Source of the DNA: Candidatus Villigracilis propinquus
GTDB taxonomy: Bacteria > Chloroflexota > Anaerolineae > Anaerolineales > Villigracilaceae
Assembly: GCA_016714565.1 (NCBI GenBank)
Contig: JADKDM010000037.1
Span: 186,001-250,000 of the forward strand
Direction of reading: 5' to 3'
Length of the DNA stretch: 64,000 bases
In this document: positions 33,824 to 42,694 of the stretch, in pieces
How positions within the stretch are numbered: the stretch's first letter is position 1
Layout: each line of letters starts with the position of its first letter
Translations under genes and position numbers: made by a program
The notes under the pieces: model-generated
What the model was told of the DNA's origin: nothing
Seen by the model: only the letters and a program-made list of their open reading frames with translations
The model's database searches: none

Positions 33824-34906
33824 GTGACTAGCCTCCCTCTCAACCAAATCCTCAACGGCAATTGCATCGAGCTTCTCAACACACTCCCTGAGAACTCGGT
33901 GGATTTGGTATTTGCCGACCCCCCATATAATTTACAACTGCAAAATGATCTCTACCGCCCGAACATGTCCAAAGTGGATGCGGTCAACAACAAGTGGGAC
34001 AAGTTCACCAGCTTCGCCGAGTATGATGAATTCACCCACCTGTGGCTATCCGCAACGCGGCGCGTATTGAAAGAAACGGGTACACTTTGGGTCATCGGTT
34101 CGTATCACAACATCTATCGTGTCGGCGCAATCATGCAGGACTTGGGGTTTTGGATCCTCAACGATGTGATCTGGCTCAAGACCAATCCTATGCCAAATTT
34201 CCGCGGCGTGCGATTTACCAATGCGCACGAGACGATGATCTGGGCTCAAAAGCAACAAGGTACAAAATACACGTTCAATCACAAGGCGATGAAAGCCCTA
34301 AACGATGATCTGCAGATGCGCAGTGACTGGGTCATCCCATTGGCGACTGGAAAGGAACGCCTCAAATCCAACGGGACGAAGGCTCATCCAACCCAAAAAC
34401 CAGAGGGACTACTCTATCGGGTTTTGCTCTCCAGCACAAATGCAGGGGATGTGGTGCTCGATCCCTTTTTTGGCTCAGGCACAACGGGCGCCGTTGCAAA
34501 AAAGTTGGGACGTAATTTCATCGGCATTGAGCGCGACAAGAAATATATCAAGGTCGCGCAGAAGCGCATTGACGCAGTGACCCAGTCCCCTGCTGAGGTG
34601 TTGGAACTGCCAGAGAAACGCAATCAGGCTCGGGTTCCGTTCGGAGCGCTGCTTGAGTGTGGACTCCTCAAAGCGGGCGAAATCTTATATTTCGCAAAAG
34701 GCAAACGCGAAGCAGTCATCCTCGCAAATGGACATCTCAAATGCGGAAAAGTCACAGGTTCGATCCACTCGCTGGCAAAGGAACTGACGAACACTCCCGC
34801 CAACGGCTGGGACATGTGGTTTTATAAAGAGAATGGCAAGTTGATCGTGATCGACGAGTTAAGAGAACAGATCAGAACGTCAAAAGTCAAAGGTCGAAAG
34901 TCTTGA
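33824..34906 (+). CDS. ccrM: CcrM-type adenine-N6 DNA methyltransferase (predicted GANTC)
   Basis: The 360-residue class beta methyltransferase has motif IV DPPYNL at about 32-37, then DVIWLKTNPMPNFRGVRFTN, HAMKAL-region residues, AHPTQKPEGLL and motif I DPFFGSGTTGAVAKKLGRNF. The C-terminal RAMA-type domain (RVPFGALLECGLLKAGEIL, GSIHSLAKELTN) matches the extension that CcrM needs for DNA recognition; Caulobacter CcrM is 358 residues. GANTC is therefore the expected target. No restriction enzyme is adjacent, so it is an orphan. The last residues (TSKVKGRKS) and stop are encoded by a palindromic repeat. GTG 33824 is chosen because of the TATAAT-N7 spacing. Confidence 0.88.
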   Translation: MTSLPLNQILNGNCIELLNTLPENSVDLVFADPPYNLQLQNDLYRPNMSKVDAVNNKWDKFTSFAEYDEFTHLWLSATRRVLKETGTLWVIGSYHNIYRVGAIMQDLGFWILNDVIWLKTNPMPNFRGVRFTNAHETMIWAQKQQGTKYTFNHKAMKALNDDLQMRSDWVIPLATGKERLKSNGTKAHPTQKPEGLLYRVLLSSTNAGDVVLDPFFGSGTTGAVAKKLGRNFIGIERDKKYIKVAQKRIDAVTQSPAEVLELPEKRNQARVPFGALLECGLLKAGEILYFAKGKREAVILANGHLKCGKVTGSIHSLAKELTNTPANGWDMWFYKENGKLIVIDELREQIRTSKVKGRKS

Positions 34907-34928
34907 CCTGCGACCTTTGACTTTTGAC
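34879..34928. repeat. Perfect palindrome, GTCAAAAGTCAAAGGTCG family, overlapping the ccrM end
   Basis: GTCAAAAGTCAAAGGTCG (34879-34896) and CGACCTTTGACTTTTGAC (34911-34928) form an 18-bp perfect stem with a 14-base loop that contains the ccrM stop codon. Related copies lie at 37860 and inside the xdhD-like gene at 39923. Confidence 0.9.
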
Positions 34929-34943
34929 ATCCATAGGAGAATC

Positions 34944-37856
34944 ATGTCTAAAGCATTTACCCTTATCAAAGAACAGAACATCCCTGAATTGAATTGTGAC
35001 GCAAAACTGTACGAGCACAAGCGGACAGGCGCGCGCCTGCTTTCCATCATCAATGAAGATGAGAACAAAGTGTTCTCGATCAACTTCCGCACCACGCCAA
35101 AGGATTCAACAGGCGTGGCGCATATCTTGGAGCATTCTGTTTTGGGCGGCTCGGAGAAATATCCTGTCAAAGAACCGTTCGTGGAATTGCTCAAAGGTTC
35201 GCTTGCGACATTCGTCAATGCGTTCACATTCCCCGATAAGACCTGTTACCCTGTTGCCAGCCAGAACGAAAAAGATTTTTACAATTTGATCGATGTATAT
35301 ATGGATGCCGTTTTGCATCCGCGCATCACCGAGCAGACATTGATGCAGGAAGGCTGGCATTACGAGATCGGTGACGTCAAAGAACCATTGACCTATAAAG
35401 GCGTGGTCTTCAACGAAATGAAGGGTGCGTATTCCTCACCCGAGAATTTATTGGCGCGTGTCATTCAGCAATCGCTTTTCCCCAAGCACATCTACGGCGT
35501 GGACTCTGGCGGTGACCCTGCCAACATCCCCGACCTCACTTATGAAAACTTTAGAGGCTTTTGGGAAACGTACTATCATCCATCTAATGCCTTTATTTTC
35601 TTCTATGGCAATGATGACCCCGATAAGCGTTTGAAGTTGATGGAAGGTTATCTCAAATCGTACAAGCGGAAGAAGGTCAAATCTGCGGTGCCTTTGGTCA
35701 AGCCGTTCAAGCGCGCCAAGAAGATCGAATATTCGTATGATGCTGGCGCAGACGCGGATGATATTGAGAAGAAGCACTACCTGACAGTCAATTGGAAACT
35801 GCCAGATACGTCCGACCCTGTGATGAATTTCAGTTTCCACATTTTGGAACATGCGCTCATCGGCACACCCGCCTCGCCGCTCCGCAAAGTGTTGTTGGAT
35901 TCAGGTCTCGGTGAAGACCTGGCTGGCCTCGGCCTTGAGTCTGATCTGCGCGAGATGATCTTCTCCACGGGACTCAAAGGCACGCGCGCGCGCCATGCGA
36001 AGAAGATCGAAAACCTGATCATTGACACTTTGCAGAACCTCGTCCGCGATGGCATTGATACGGAAATGATCGCCGCATCGATCAATACCCTTGAATTTCA
36101 ACTGCGTGAATACAACACGGGTTCATTCCCGCGCGGCATTGCTGTGATGTTGAGCGCGCTCACCACCTGGCTGCATGATGGCGACCCATTCAGCCCTCTC
36201 ACTTTTGAAGCGCCGCTCAACGAGATCAAGACCAGACTCGCGAATGATAGCCGCTACTTTGAGAAGATGATCCAGACCTACTTGCTGGACAACGTCCACA
36301 AGACGGTCATCCGCTTCAAGCCCGACACGGAAATTGCCAAGCGTTTTGAAGAAGAGGAACTGGCGCGATTAAAGTCCGCGCGCGAGGCGATGAGCGAGGA
36401 TAAAGTACGAGAGTTGATCGAAAACGCCAAGCAGCTCAAACTCATGCAGGAGACTCCTGATACTGCGGATGCTTTGGAAACACTGCCCGTATTGGATTTG
36501 AAAGACCTCGACAAGCAAGTGCGAACTATTCCCATTGAAGAGATTCAGGTTCAGGATGCGAAGGTTCTGTATCACGATATCTTCACGAATGGCATCGTCT
36601 ATCTCGACCTCGGTTTTGACCTGCGTGCCATGCCGCAGGAACTCCTGCCTCTCACTGAGATCTTTGCACGCGCCCTGTTCGAGTTGGGAACTGAGACCGA
36701 AGATTACGTCAAACTCTCGCAGCGGATCGGAAAAAGCACAGGCGGAATCCACGGCTCGTCGGTCAGCGTGACAACTCAAAAGTCCAGAGAGAGCGTGGCG
36801 ATGCTGATGATCAGAGGCAAGTCCACGGTGGAAAAATCCACAGAGATGTTCAACATCCTCAGGGACGTCCTCCTCACCACAAAATTTGACAACAAAGAAC
36901 GACTCAAGCAAATGGTGCTCGAAGAAAAAGCTGGCATGGAGTCAGGTCTTGCGCCAGGCGGACATCGCTTCGCGAATACGCGCTTGCGCGCGCAATTCGG
37001 CGGCACAGGCTGGGTCAATGACCAGACCAAGGGCATTGGCTATCTCTTCGCGTTGCGCGAACTTGCGAATGATATCGACAAAAAATGGCCGAAGGTTTTG
37101 AAGAAACTCGAAGACATGCGCGATGCGTTGATCAACAGCAAGACCATGCTTTGCAACGTGACGCTTGATTCTGCAAATTGGAAAACCGTGCGCCCGCATT
37201 TAGAGAACTTCATTTTTGCGATGCCTGTGAAGGATGCGGAAGTCAAAGCATTTGAGACTACGTCGAGTATCGAGAAGGAAGGTCTTGCCATTCCGGCGCA
37301 GGTCAACTATGTAGGCAAAGGCGCGGACTTGTACCAGCTTGGCTACGAATATGACGGCTCGGCGGAAGTCATCACAGGCTATTTACGCATGACGCATTTG
37401 TGGGAAAAGATCCGCGTGCTGGGCGGTGCGTATGGCGCGTTCGTGCAATTTGACAACACCACTGGCGTGCTTACTTTCCTTTCATACCGTGACCCGAACA
37501 TCACCGCGACAATTCAAAACTATGATGATGCTGCCGCGTTTTTGAAAGGTCTTGATGCCTCGCGGCTTTCGGACAACGAATTGAAGAAGTCCATCATCGC
37601 GGCCATCGGCGACCTCGATGCCTACCAGCTTCCCGATGCAAAGGGATATACTTCGATGATGCGTTACATTACAGGCCGCACCGACGAGATACGGCAGAAG
37701 ATCCGCGATGAAGTGCTGTCCACCAACGGTGAAGATTTCATCGCTTTCGGCGAAGTGCTTGAAAAAGTGGCGCAGTCCGAGGCAGTAGTCGTGGTCGGTT
37801 CACAGGCTGCGATTGAAGGCGCGAATGCTGGTTTGAAGGTGACGAAGGTTTTGTAG
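34944..37856 (+). CDS. M16C family zinc metallopeptidase (PreP/falcilysin-like)
   Basis: The 970-residue protein has the inverted zinc motif HxxEH at His60-Ile-Leu-Glu63-His64 (GVAHILEHSVLGGSEKYPVK). It continues with the PreP pattern LLKGSLATFVNAFTFPDKT and YPVASQNEKDFYNLIDVYMD. Four M16 domains with a central hairpin linker fit the length. Homologues degrade peptides up to about 70 residues; in bacteria the location is cytoplasmic or periplasmic. No signal peptide is visible, so it is probably a cytoplasmic peptide scavenger. AGGAG precedes the ATG. It is flanked on both sides by copies of the same palindrome. Confidence 0.92.
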   Translation: MSKAFTLIKEQNIPELNCDAKLYEHKRTGARLLSIINEDENKVFSINFRTTPKDSTGVAHILEHSVLGGSEKYPVKEPFVELLKGSLATFVNAFTFPDKTCYPVASQNEKDFYNLIDVYMDAVLHPRITEQTLMQEGWHYEIGDVKEPLTYKGVVFNEMKGAYSSPENLLARVIQQSLFPKHIYGVDSGGDPANIPDLTYENFRGFWETYYHPSNAFIFFYGNDDPDKRLKLMEGYLKSYKRKKVKSAVPLVKPFKRAKKIEYSYDAGADADDIEKKHYLTVNWKLPDTSDPVMNFSFHILEHALIGTPASPLRKVLLDSGLGEDLAGLGLESDLREMIFSTGLKGTRARHAKKIENLIIDTLQNLVRDGIDTEMIAASINTLEFQLREYNTGSFPRGIAVMLSALTTWLHDGDPFSPLTFEAPLNEIKTRLANDSRYFEKMIQTYLLDNVHKTVIRFKPDTEIAKRFEEEELARLKSAREAMSEDKVRELIENAKQLKLMQETPDTADALETLPVLDLKDLDKQVRTIPIEEIQVQDAKVLYHDIFTNGIVYLDLGFDLRAMPQELLPLTEIFARALFELGTETEDYVKLSQRIGKSTGGIHGSSVSVTTQKSRESVAMLMIRGKSTVEKSTEMFNILRDVLLTTKFDNKERLKQMVLEEKAGMESGLAPGGHRFANTRLRAQFGGTGWVNDQTKGIGYLFALRELANDIDKKWPKVLKKLEDMRDALINSKTMLCNVTLDSANWKTVRPHLENFIFAMPVKDAEVKAFETTSSIEKEGLAIPAQVNYVGKGADLYQLGYEYDGSAEVITGYLRMTHLWEKIRVLGGAYGAFVQFDNTTGVLTFLSYRDPNITATIQNYDDAAAFLKGLDASRLSDNELKKSIIAAIGDLDAYQLPDAKGYTSMMRYITGRTDEIRQKIRDEVLSTNGEDFIAFGEVLEKVAQSEAVVVVGSQAAIEGANAGLKVTKVL

Positions 37857-37859
37857 AAA

Positions 37860-37896
37860 AAAAGTCAAAGGTCTAGACGTTAGACCTTTGACTTTT
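37860..37896. repeat. Palindrome, AAAGTCAAAGGTCTA family, second copy
   Basis: AAAGTCAAAGGTCTA (about 37861-37875) pairs with TAGACCTTTGACTTT (37881-37895) around GACGT. It begins just after the peptidase stop codon and ends 20 bases before the xdhD-like start. Confidence 0.85.
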
Positions 37897-37915
37897 GACC
37901 AACCAAGGAGTTCAC

Positions 37916-40900
37916 ATGAACATCACACTCAAGATCAATGGCATTGAACACGCGATAGACACAGCACCATCCACCACTCTGCTTGGCGCATTGCGCGGGC
38001 TTGGCTTTCACGGCGTCAAGTTCGGCGATGAGGGCGGGCTTTCTGGCGCGGATACGGTTTTGCTGAACGGCAAACCTGTCAACGCGGGGTCGCTGCTTGC
38101 GGCGCAGGCGGAAGGTCACAACATCGCCACCATTGAAGCGCTTGGCGAACATCCCGAACAAGGCTGGAAGAAAACCGACGGCCTGCATCCGCTGCAAAAG
38201 GCTTTCGTTGAGTCTGGCGCCATTCAATGCGGATACTGCACGCCCGCGCAAATTCTCGCAGCCAAGAGTCTGCTTGAGAAAAATCCGAACCCGTCCGAGG
38301 CGGAAGTCCGCGAGGCGATCTCCGGCGTCCTTTGTCGCTGCACGGGTTATCTCAAACCCGTCCAGGCCGTGTTGAAAGCTGCTGCGGAAATGCGCGGTGA
38401 CGAACCGATCGACATTTCATCCATCAATTGGGATTTCGGAACGCCCCAGCCTGATGCGCCTCAAGGGGACGCGGCCGCTTCTTCGTCTACCCGTGTGCTG
38501 GTTCGACCCAAGGTAGTTCTCACACCCGAAAGCCAGACCTGGCAAACCGTCGGCAAGCCCGAGATCAAAGTGGACGCGATCAAGCTCGTGCAAGGCAAGC
38601 CCGCCTTCACAGGTGACTTTGAAAAACGCGGATTGCTCCATGCTAAGGTTTTACATTCACCGCACGCGCACGCAAACATCAAAAAGATAGATGCAACCAA
38701 AGCCAAAGCCCTCGAAGGCGTTGTCGCTGTATTGACATGGCAGGACATCCCTCGAGTTGTGTATTCCACCGCAGGGCAATCTGACCCGATCCCTGGACCC
38801 TTGGATACATTCTCGTTGGACAACAAAGTCCGCTTTGTCGGTGATCGTGTTGCGTTCGTCGCAGCAGAGACAGAAGAAATTGCTACGAAGGCTTTGTCGT
38901 TAATCGAAGTTGAATACGAAATCTTGTCTTTTATTTTGGACTCTCGCGAATCGATGAAGCCAGAATCCGTTCGAATTCACGAAGAGCCAGAATATGTCAA
39001 CTTTGCAGACTTCAAATCCAGAAAAGAATCTCGCCGCCGAGATCCGCATTGACATTGGCGACGTGGAAAAAGGTTTTCAGGAAGCGGACGAAATCTTTGA
39101 AGCTGAATACGAAGTGCCAAAAGTTCAACAAGCGCACATCGAACCGCACATTGCTGTCACATACTGGGACGAAGATGATCGTCTGGTCATTCGCACATCC
39201 ACGCAGGTTCCGTTCCACGTGAGGAGAATGCTCGCTCCTGTGTTGGGATTACCTGTCAAAAGAATCCGCGTCATCAAGCCGCGTATCGGTGGCGGCTTCG
39301 GCGGCAAACAGGAAGTATTGATGGAAGATGTGGCAGCACATCTCACCATTGCCACGAAACGTCCCGTCATTTACGAATATACCCGCGAAGAGGAATTCAT
39401 CGCCGCGCGTTCACGTCATCCCATGCGTGTGCGGATGAAGACGGGTGTAAAGAAAGATGGAACCATCACCGCCAACTCCATGTACGCCCTTTCAGATACT
39501 GGCGCGTATGGCTGTCATGCGTTGACCGTCACAGGCAACACAGGTCACAAGGCTATGGCGTTGTACGTTGGCGATGGCGAATATCGCAAAGCCCCCAACA
39601 TCCGCTTTTATGCAGATGTCGTTTACACCAACACCCCGCCCGCTGGCGCATTCCGTGGATACGGCGTGCCGCAAGGCTACTGGCCGCTCGACCGCCACAT
39701 GGAAAAGATCGCCCGTGCCATGGGGTTTGACCCAATCGACTTCCGCTTGAAGAACGCCATTCATCCAGGCGAATACCATCCCTTCTCCACCGCATGGAAC
39801 GAAGGCCGCGAGCCGCGCCCTGAGATCATCCATACCGTTGGCTTGGAGCAATGCGTTGCGCAAGGGCGTGCTGCCATTAATTGGGATGACAAGTTCGGGA
39901 ATGAGGAATGGAGAAATTCTTGGTCAAAAGTCGAAAGTCAAAAGTCTGGCGCAACCTTAGACATTAGACCTTCGACTAAGAGAAAGGGCATCGGCGTTGC
40001 GATGGTCATGCAAGGGACGGCCATCCCTTATCTCGACATGGGCGGCGCATCCATCAAGATGAATGACGATGGTTCGTTCAACCTACTCGTCGGCGCAACT
40101 GACCTCGGCACTGGTTCAGATACTGTCCTTGCACAAATGGCTGCTGAAGTGTTGGGCGTCCCAGTCGAAGATATGATCTGCTATTCGTCCGATACCGATT
40201 TCACGCCGTTCGATAAAGGTGCGTACGCGTCGTCCACAACCTATATTTCTGGCACGGCAGCTGTCAATGCAGCTAAGATCGTGGCAGAGAGAGTCAGAGT
40301 CCGCGCAGCGATGATGCTGAAATTGGACAAACACGACGACATCAAGCTGGAAAATCGGCAGGCCATTGCACCTGACGGCAGGTCTGTTTCAATGACTGAA
40401 ATTGCCCTTGATTCACTGCACAAGAATAATCAGGAACAGATCATGGGTGTGGCAAGCTACGTCTCTCCCGTTTCGCCTCCTCCATTCGCTGCACAATTCG
40501 CCGAAGTGACTGTGGATACTGAAACAGGTCAGGTCACGGTAGACAGGCTCGTCATGGCCGTAGACTCGGGCGTGATCGTGAATCCGCTCACCGCTTCGGG
40601 ACAGATCGAAGGCGGCATGACCCAAGCCCTCGGCTATGCCGTCACCGAAGAAATGCGCTACGACGATAAAGGCAACGCCATCGAACGCGACTTCGACCGC
40701 TATCATCTCTTCCGCGCAGATGAAATGCCCGAGTTGGAAACCATCTTCGTCGAGACGTTTGAGCCGAGTCATCCATTTGGCGTGAAAGCTGTGGCAGAGA
40801 TCCCCATGGACGGCGTTGCTCCTGCCGTTGGCAATGCCATTCTGGATGCAATAGGTGCAAATGTGGACGAGAACCCGACGACACCAGAAAGAGTCTGGCG

Positions 40901-40916
40901 AGCCATCAGAAAATAG
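37916..40916 (+). pseudogene. xdhD: XdhD-like molybdenum hydroxylase (2Fe-2S plus molybdopterin domains), frameshifted
   Basis: A fused iron-sulfur and molybdopterin subunit of the xanthine oxidase family starts at ATG 37916 after AAGGAG. In the N-terminal ferredoxin-like domain the usual Cys ligands are absent (VKFGDEGGLSGADTVLLNG), as in E. coli XdhD. The second cluster is kept (QCGYCTPAQ and CRCTGY). Molybdenum-domain motifs include IKPRIGGGFGGKQE, PPAGAFRGYGVPQG, GATDLGTGSDT, DKGAYASSTTYISG and the catalytic Glu in GVKAVAEIPMDGVAPA. One extra A near 39017-39019 shifts the frame between VNFADF and NPEKNLAAEIRIDI. A palindromic repeat adds about 20 residues near 39923. Likely role: purine or related heterocycle hydroxylation. 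Confidence 0.85.
39923..39978. repeat. Repeat of the GTCAAAAGTC family inserted in frame in the xdhD-like gene
   Basis: GTCAAAAGTCGAAAGTCAAA ... AGACATTAGACCTTCGACTA has the words of the repeats at 34879 and 37860. It encodes WSKVESQKSGATLDIRPST between NEEWRNS and KRKGIGVAMVMQG, where E. coli XdhD has only a short loop. The reading frame stays open across it. Confidence 0.75.
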
Positions 40917-40920
40917 ATTC

Positions 40921-40955
40921 ATCAGGCGGTGAGGAAAATTTCCTCACCGCCTGAT
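40921..40955 (+). terminator. Long perfect hairpin after the xdhD-like gene
   Basis: ATCAGGCGGTGAGGAAA (40921-40937) and TTTCCTCACCGCCTGAT (40939-40955) pair fully around a single base. No T-run follows, so it may be a weak terminator or an mRNA-stabilising end. Confidence 0.65.
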
Positions 40956-40974
40956 CTTGGAAGTAAAATAAATT

Positions 40975-42645
40975 ATGAATCGTCAGGAGGTCATCTACCT
41001 CATCCCTTACTTGTTCTCATTGTTGCTCTCGGTGAGTGTATCGATCTACACATGGAGTAGACGCAAGTCGCCTGACGCGGTCACTTTTAGCTGGTATGCA
41101 ATTGGGCAATCCTTGTGGATTGCCGGATTTATCATGGAGCTGATAAGCACGGACTTACCCACAAAGGTCTTTTGGGATGGGCTTCAATGGATAGTGGCGC
41201 TTTTTCTCATTATTGCTCTCCCGGTCTTTGCCGTTCAATTTACTGAATATAAACTTTCACATTCAAAATTACTGTTTTCCCTTTCGTTCATAATTCCAGC
41301 TGCTTTCTCAATTATCCTGATTTTTGATAAATCTCTTCATTGGGTCTACTTGAACCCGCGGCTTACCCAGTCGTTTCCGTTTCATGAATTGTTATACGAC
41401 TTCTCTCCAGTTGTATATGGATTTGCACTATACAGCTATCTAATTACATTATGGGGAATTTACATTCTCGCACAGCGCATCATACGTCCACATGGCCTAT
41501 ACCGGGCGCAAGTTGTCCTGATTACCCTTGGTTTTATAATACCAATTTTCGGCACTGTTTTAACACTGCTTAATATCTACATCACTCCACAACGCGACGC
41601 GACTCCCTTCACGACTGCCATTGGCAACTTGATTATCGGATTAGCCCTGTATCGCTTTCGGATCTTTGAAGTGACCCCGATCGGCCGCGACAAGGTATTT
41701 GAAGCCATGGTTGAACCGGTTGTTATTCTTGACAACCAACAAAACATAGTTGATATTAATTCATCCATGCTGGCCTTGCTCGGACAAAACGCAAACGATG
41801 TTATTGGACAGCCAGCCAAAGTCGTATTTAATGATTTCCCCATTCCCATCAAAATGTATACGCAAGTCTCCTACGCGCGCGCCGAAGCCACATTTGAAAT
41901 TGGCGGCAAACATATCTATTATGAATTAACGGTGTGGCCGCTTTATAATGCCCGCAAGGAAATGACCGGGCGCATTTATATTTCACATGACATCACTGCG
42001 CTCAAGGAATTGGAAAACGAACTACGCAAACTCAACTCGGAACTGGAAGACCGCGTCCGCGCCCGTACCTGGGAACTTGCGGAAGCCTACGATACCACTC
42101 TTGAAGGGTGGGCGCGCGCGCTTGAGCTGAGAGACAAGGAAACAGAAGGCCACTCGCGAAGAGTGACAAAATCCACGCTGCTGGTTGCCCGCAAACTGGA
42201 CCTCCCCGAAGAAGATATCGAACATATTCGCCGCGGCGCGATCCTGCATGACATTGGAAAAATGAGCATTCCCGATGAGGTCCTGCGCAAACCCGGCAAG
42301 CTGACAGATGAAGAGCGGACCATCATCCAGAAGCACCCACAAACGGCGTATGATCTGCTTTCACCAATTCCATTTCTAAAAAAGGCGCTAGAGATCCCGT
42401 ATTCACACCATGAAAAATGGGATGGCACAGGATACCCACAAGGACTCAAAGGCAGGGACATACCGCTTTCAGCGAGGATATTTGCAGTGGCGGATGTCTG
42501 GGATGCTCTCAGCTCAGACCGCCCCTACAACAACGCCTGGTCCCGCGAAAAGATCACCGCCTACTTCATCGAACAAACGGGGAAACACTTCGATCCCTAT
42601 ATCGTGAACATATTTTTAGGGCTGGTGGAAAAAGGCGAGATATAA
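40975..42645 (+). CDS. Membrane sensor HD-GYP phosphodiesterase
   Basis: The 556-residue protein begins with seven hydrophobic helices (residues 5-225) of the 7TM type found at the N-terminus of many histidine kinases. A PAS domain follows (about 235-345, VEPVVILDNQQNIVDINSSML), then a coiled coil and an HD-GYP domain (about 370-550). The domain holds GHSRRVTKSTLLVARK, the HD pair HDIGKMSIPDEVL, and HHEKWDGTGYPQGLKGRDIP with the GYP motif. It should degrade cyclic di-GMP in response to a membrane or PAS-bound signal. It is a single gene. Confidence 0.9.
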   Translation: MNRQEVIYLIPYLFSLLLSVSVSIYTWSRRKSPDAVTFSWYAIGQSLWIAGFIMELISTDLPTKVFWDGLQWIVALFLIIALPVFAVQFTEYKLSHSKLLFSLSFIIPAAFSIILIFDKSLHWVYLNPRLTQSFPFHELLYDFSPVVYGFALYSYLITLWGIYILAQRIIRPHGLYRAQVVLITLGFIIPIFGTVLTLLNIYITPQRDATPFTTAIGNLIIGLALYRFRIFEVTPIGRDKVFEAMVEPVVILDNQQNIVDINSSMLALLGQNANDVIGQPAKVVFNDFPIPIKMYTQVSYARAEATFEIGGKHIYYELTVWPLYNARKEMTGRIYISHDITALKELENELRKLNSELEDRVRARTWELAEAYDTTLEGWARALELRDKETEGHSRRVTKSTLLVARKLDLPEEDIEHIRRGAILHDIGKMSIPDEVLRKPGKLTDEERTIIQKHPQTAYDLLSPIPFLKKALEIPYSHHEKWDGTGYPQGLKGRDIPLSARIFAVADVWDALSSDRPYNNAWSREKITAYFIEQTGKHFDPYIVNIFLGLVEKGEI

Positions 42646-42694
42646 TCAAACAACCAATCGCAAAATTTATGAGTGCTGGAGAAAAAAGAACCAA

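Noticed and set aside
26200..34906. Defence island covering McrBC, the small upstream protein, ABC-F and the methyltransferase
   Set aside because: Only McrBC is a clear defence system. ABC-F and proBA are housekeeping, the methyltransferase is CcrM-like, and no mobile-element genes or composition change are visible.
38994..40916. Separate molybdopterin subunit gene starting at 38994
   Set aside because: Its first residues (MSTLQT) are read from the wrong frame of the joined protein. Conserved residues join smoothly after a one-base correction, and no ribosome site is present.
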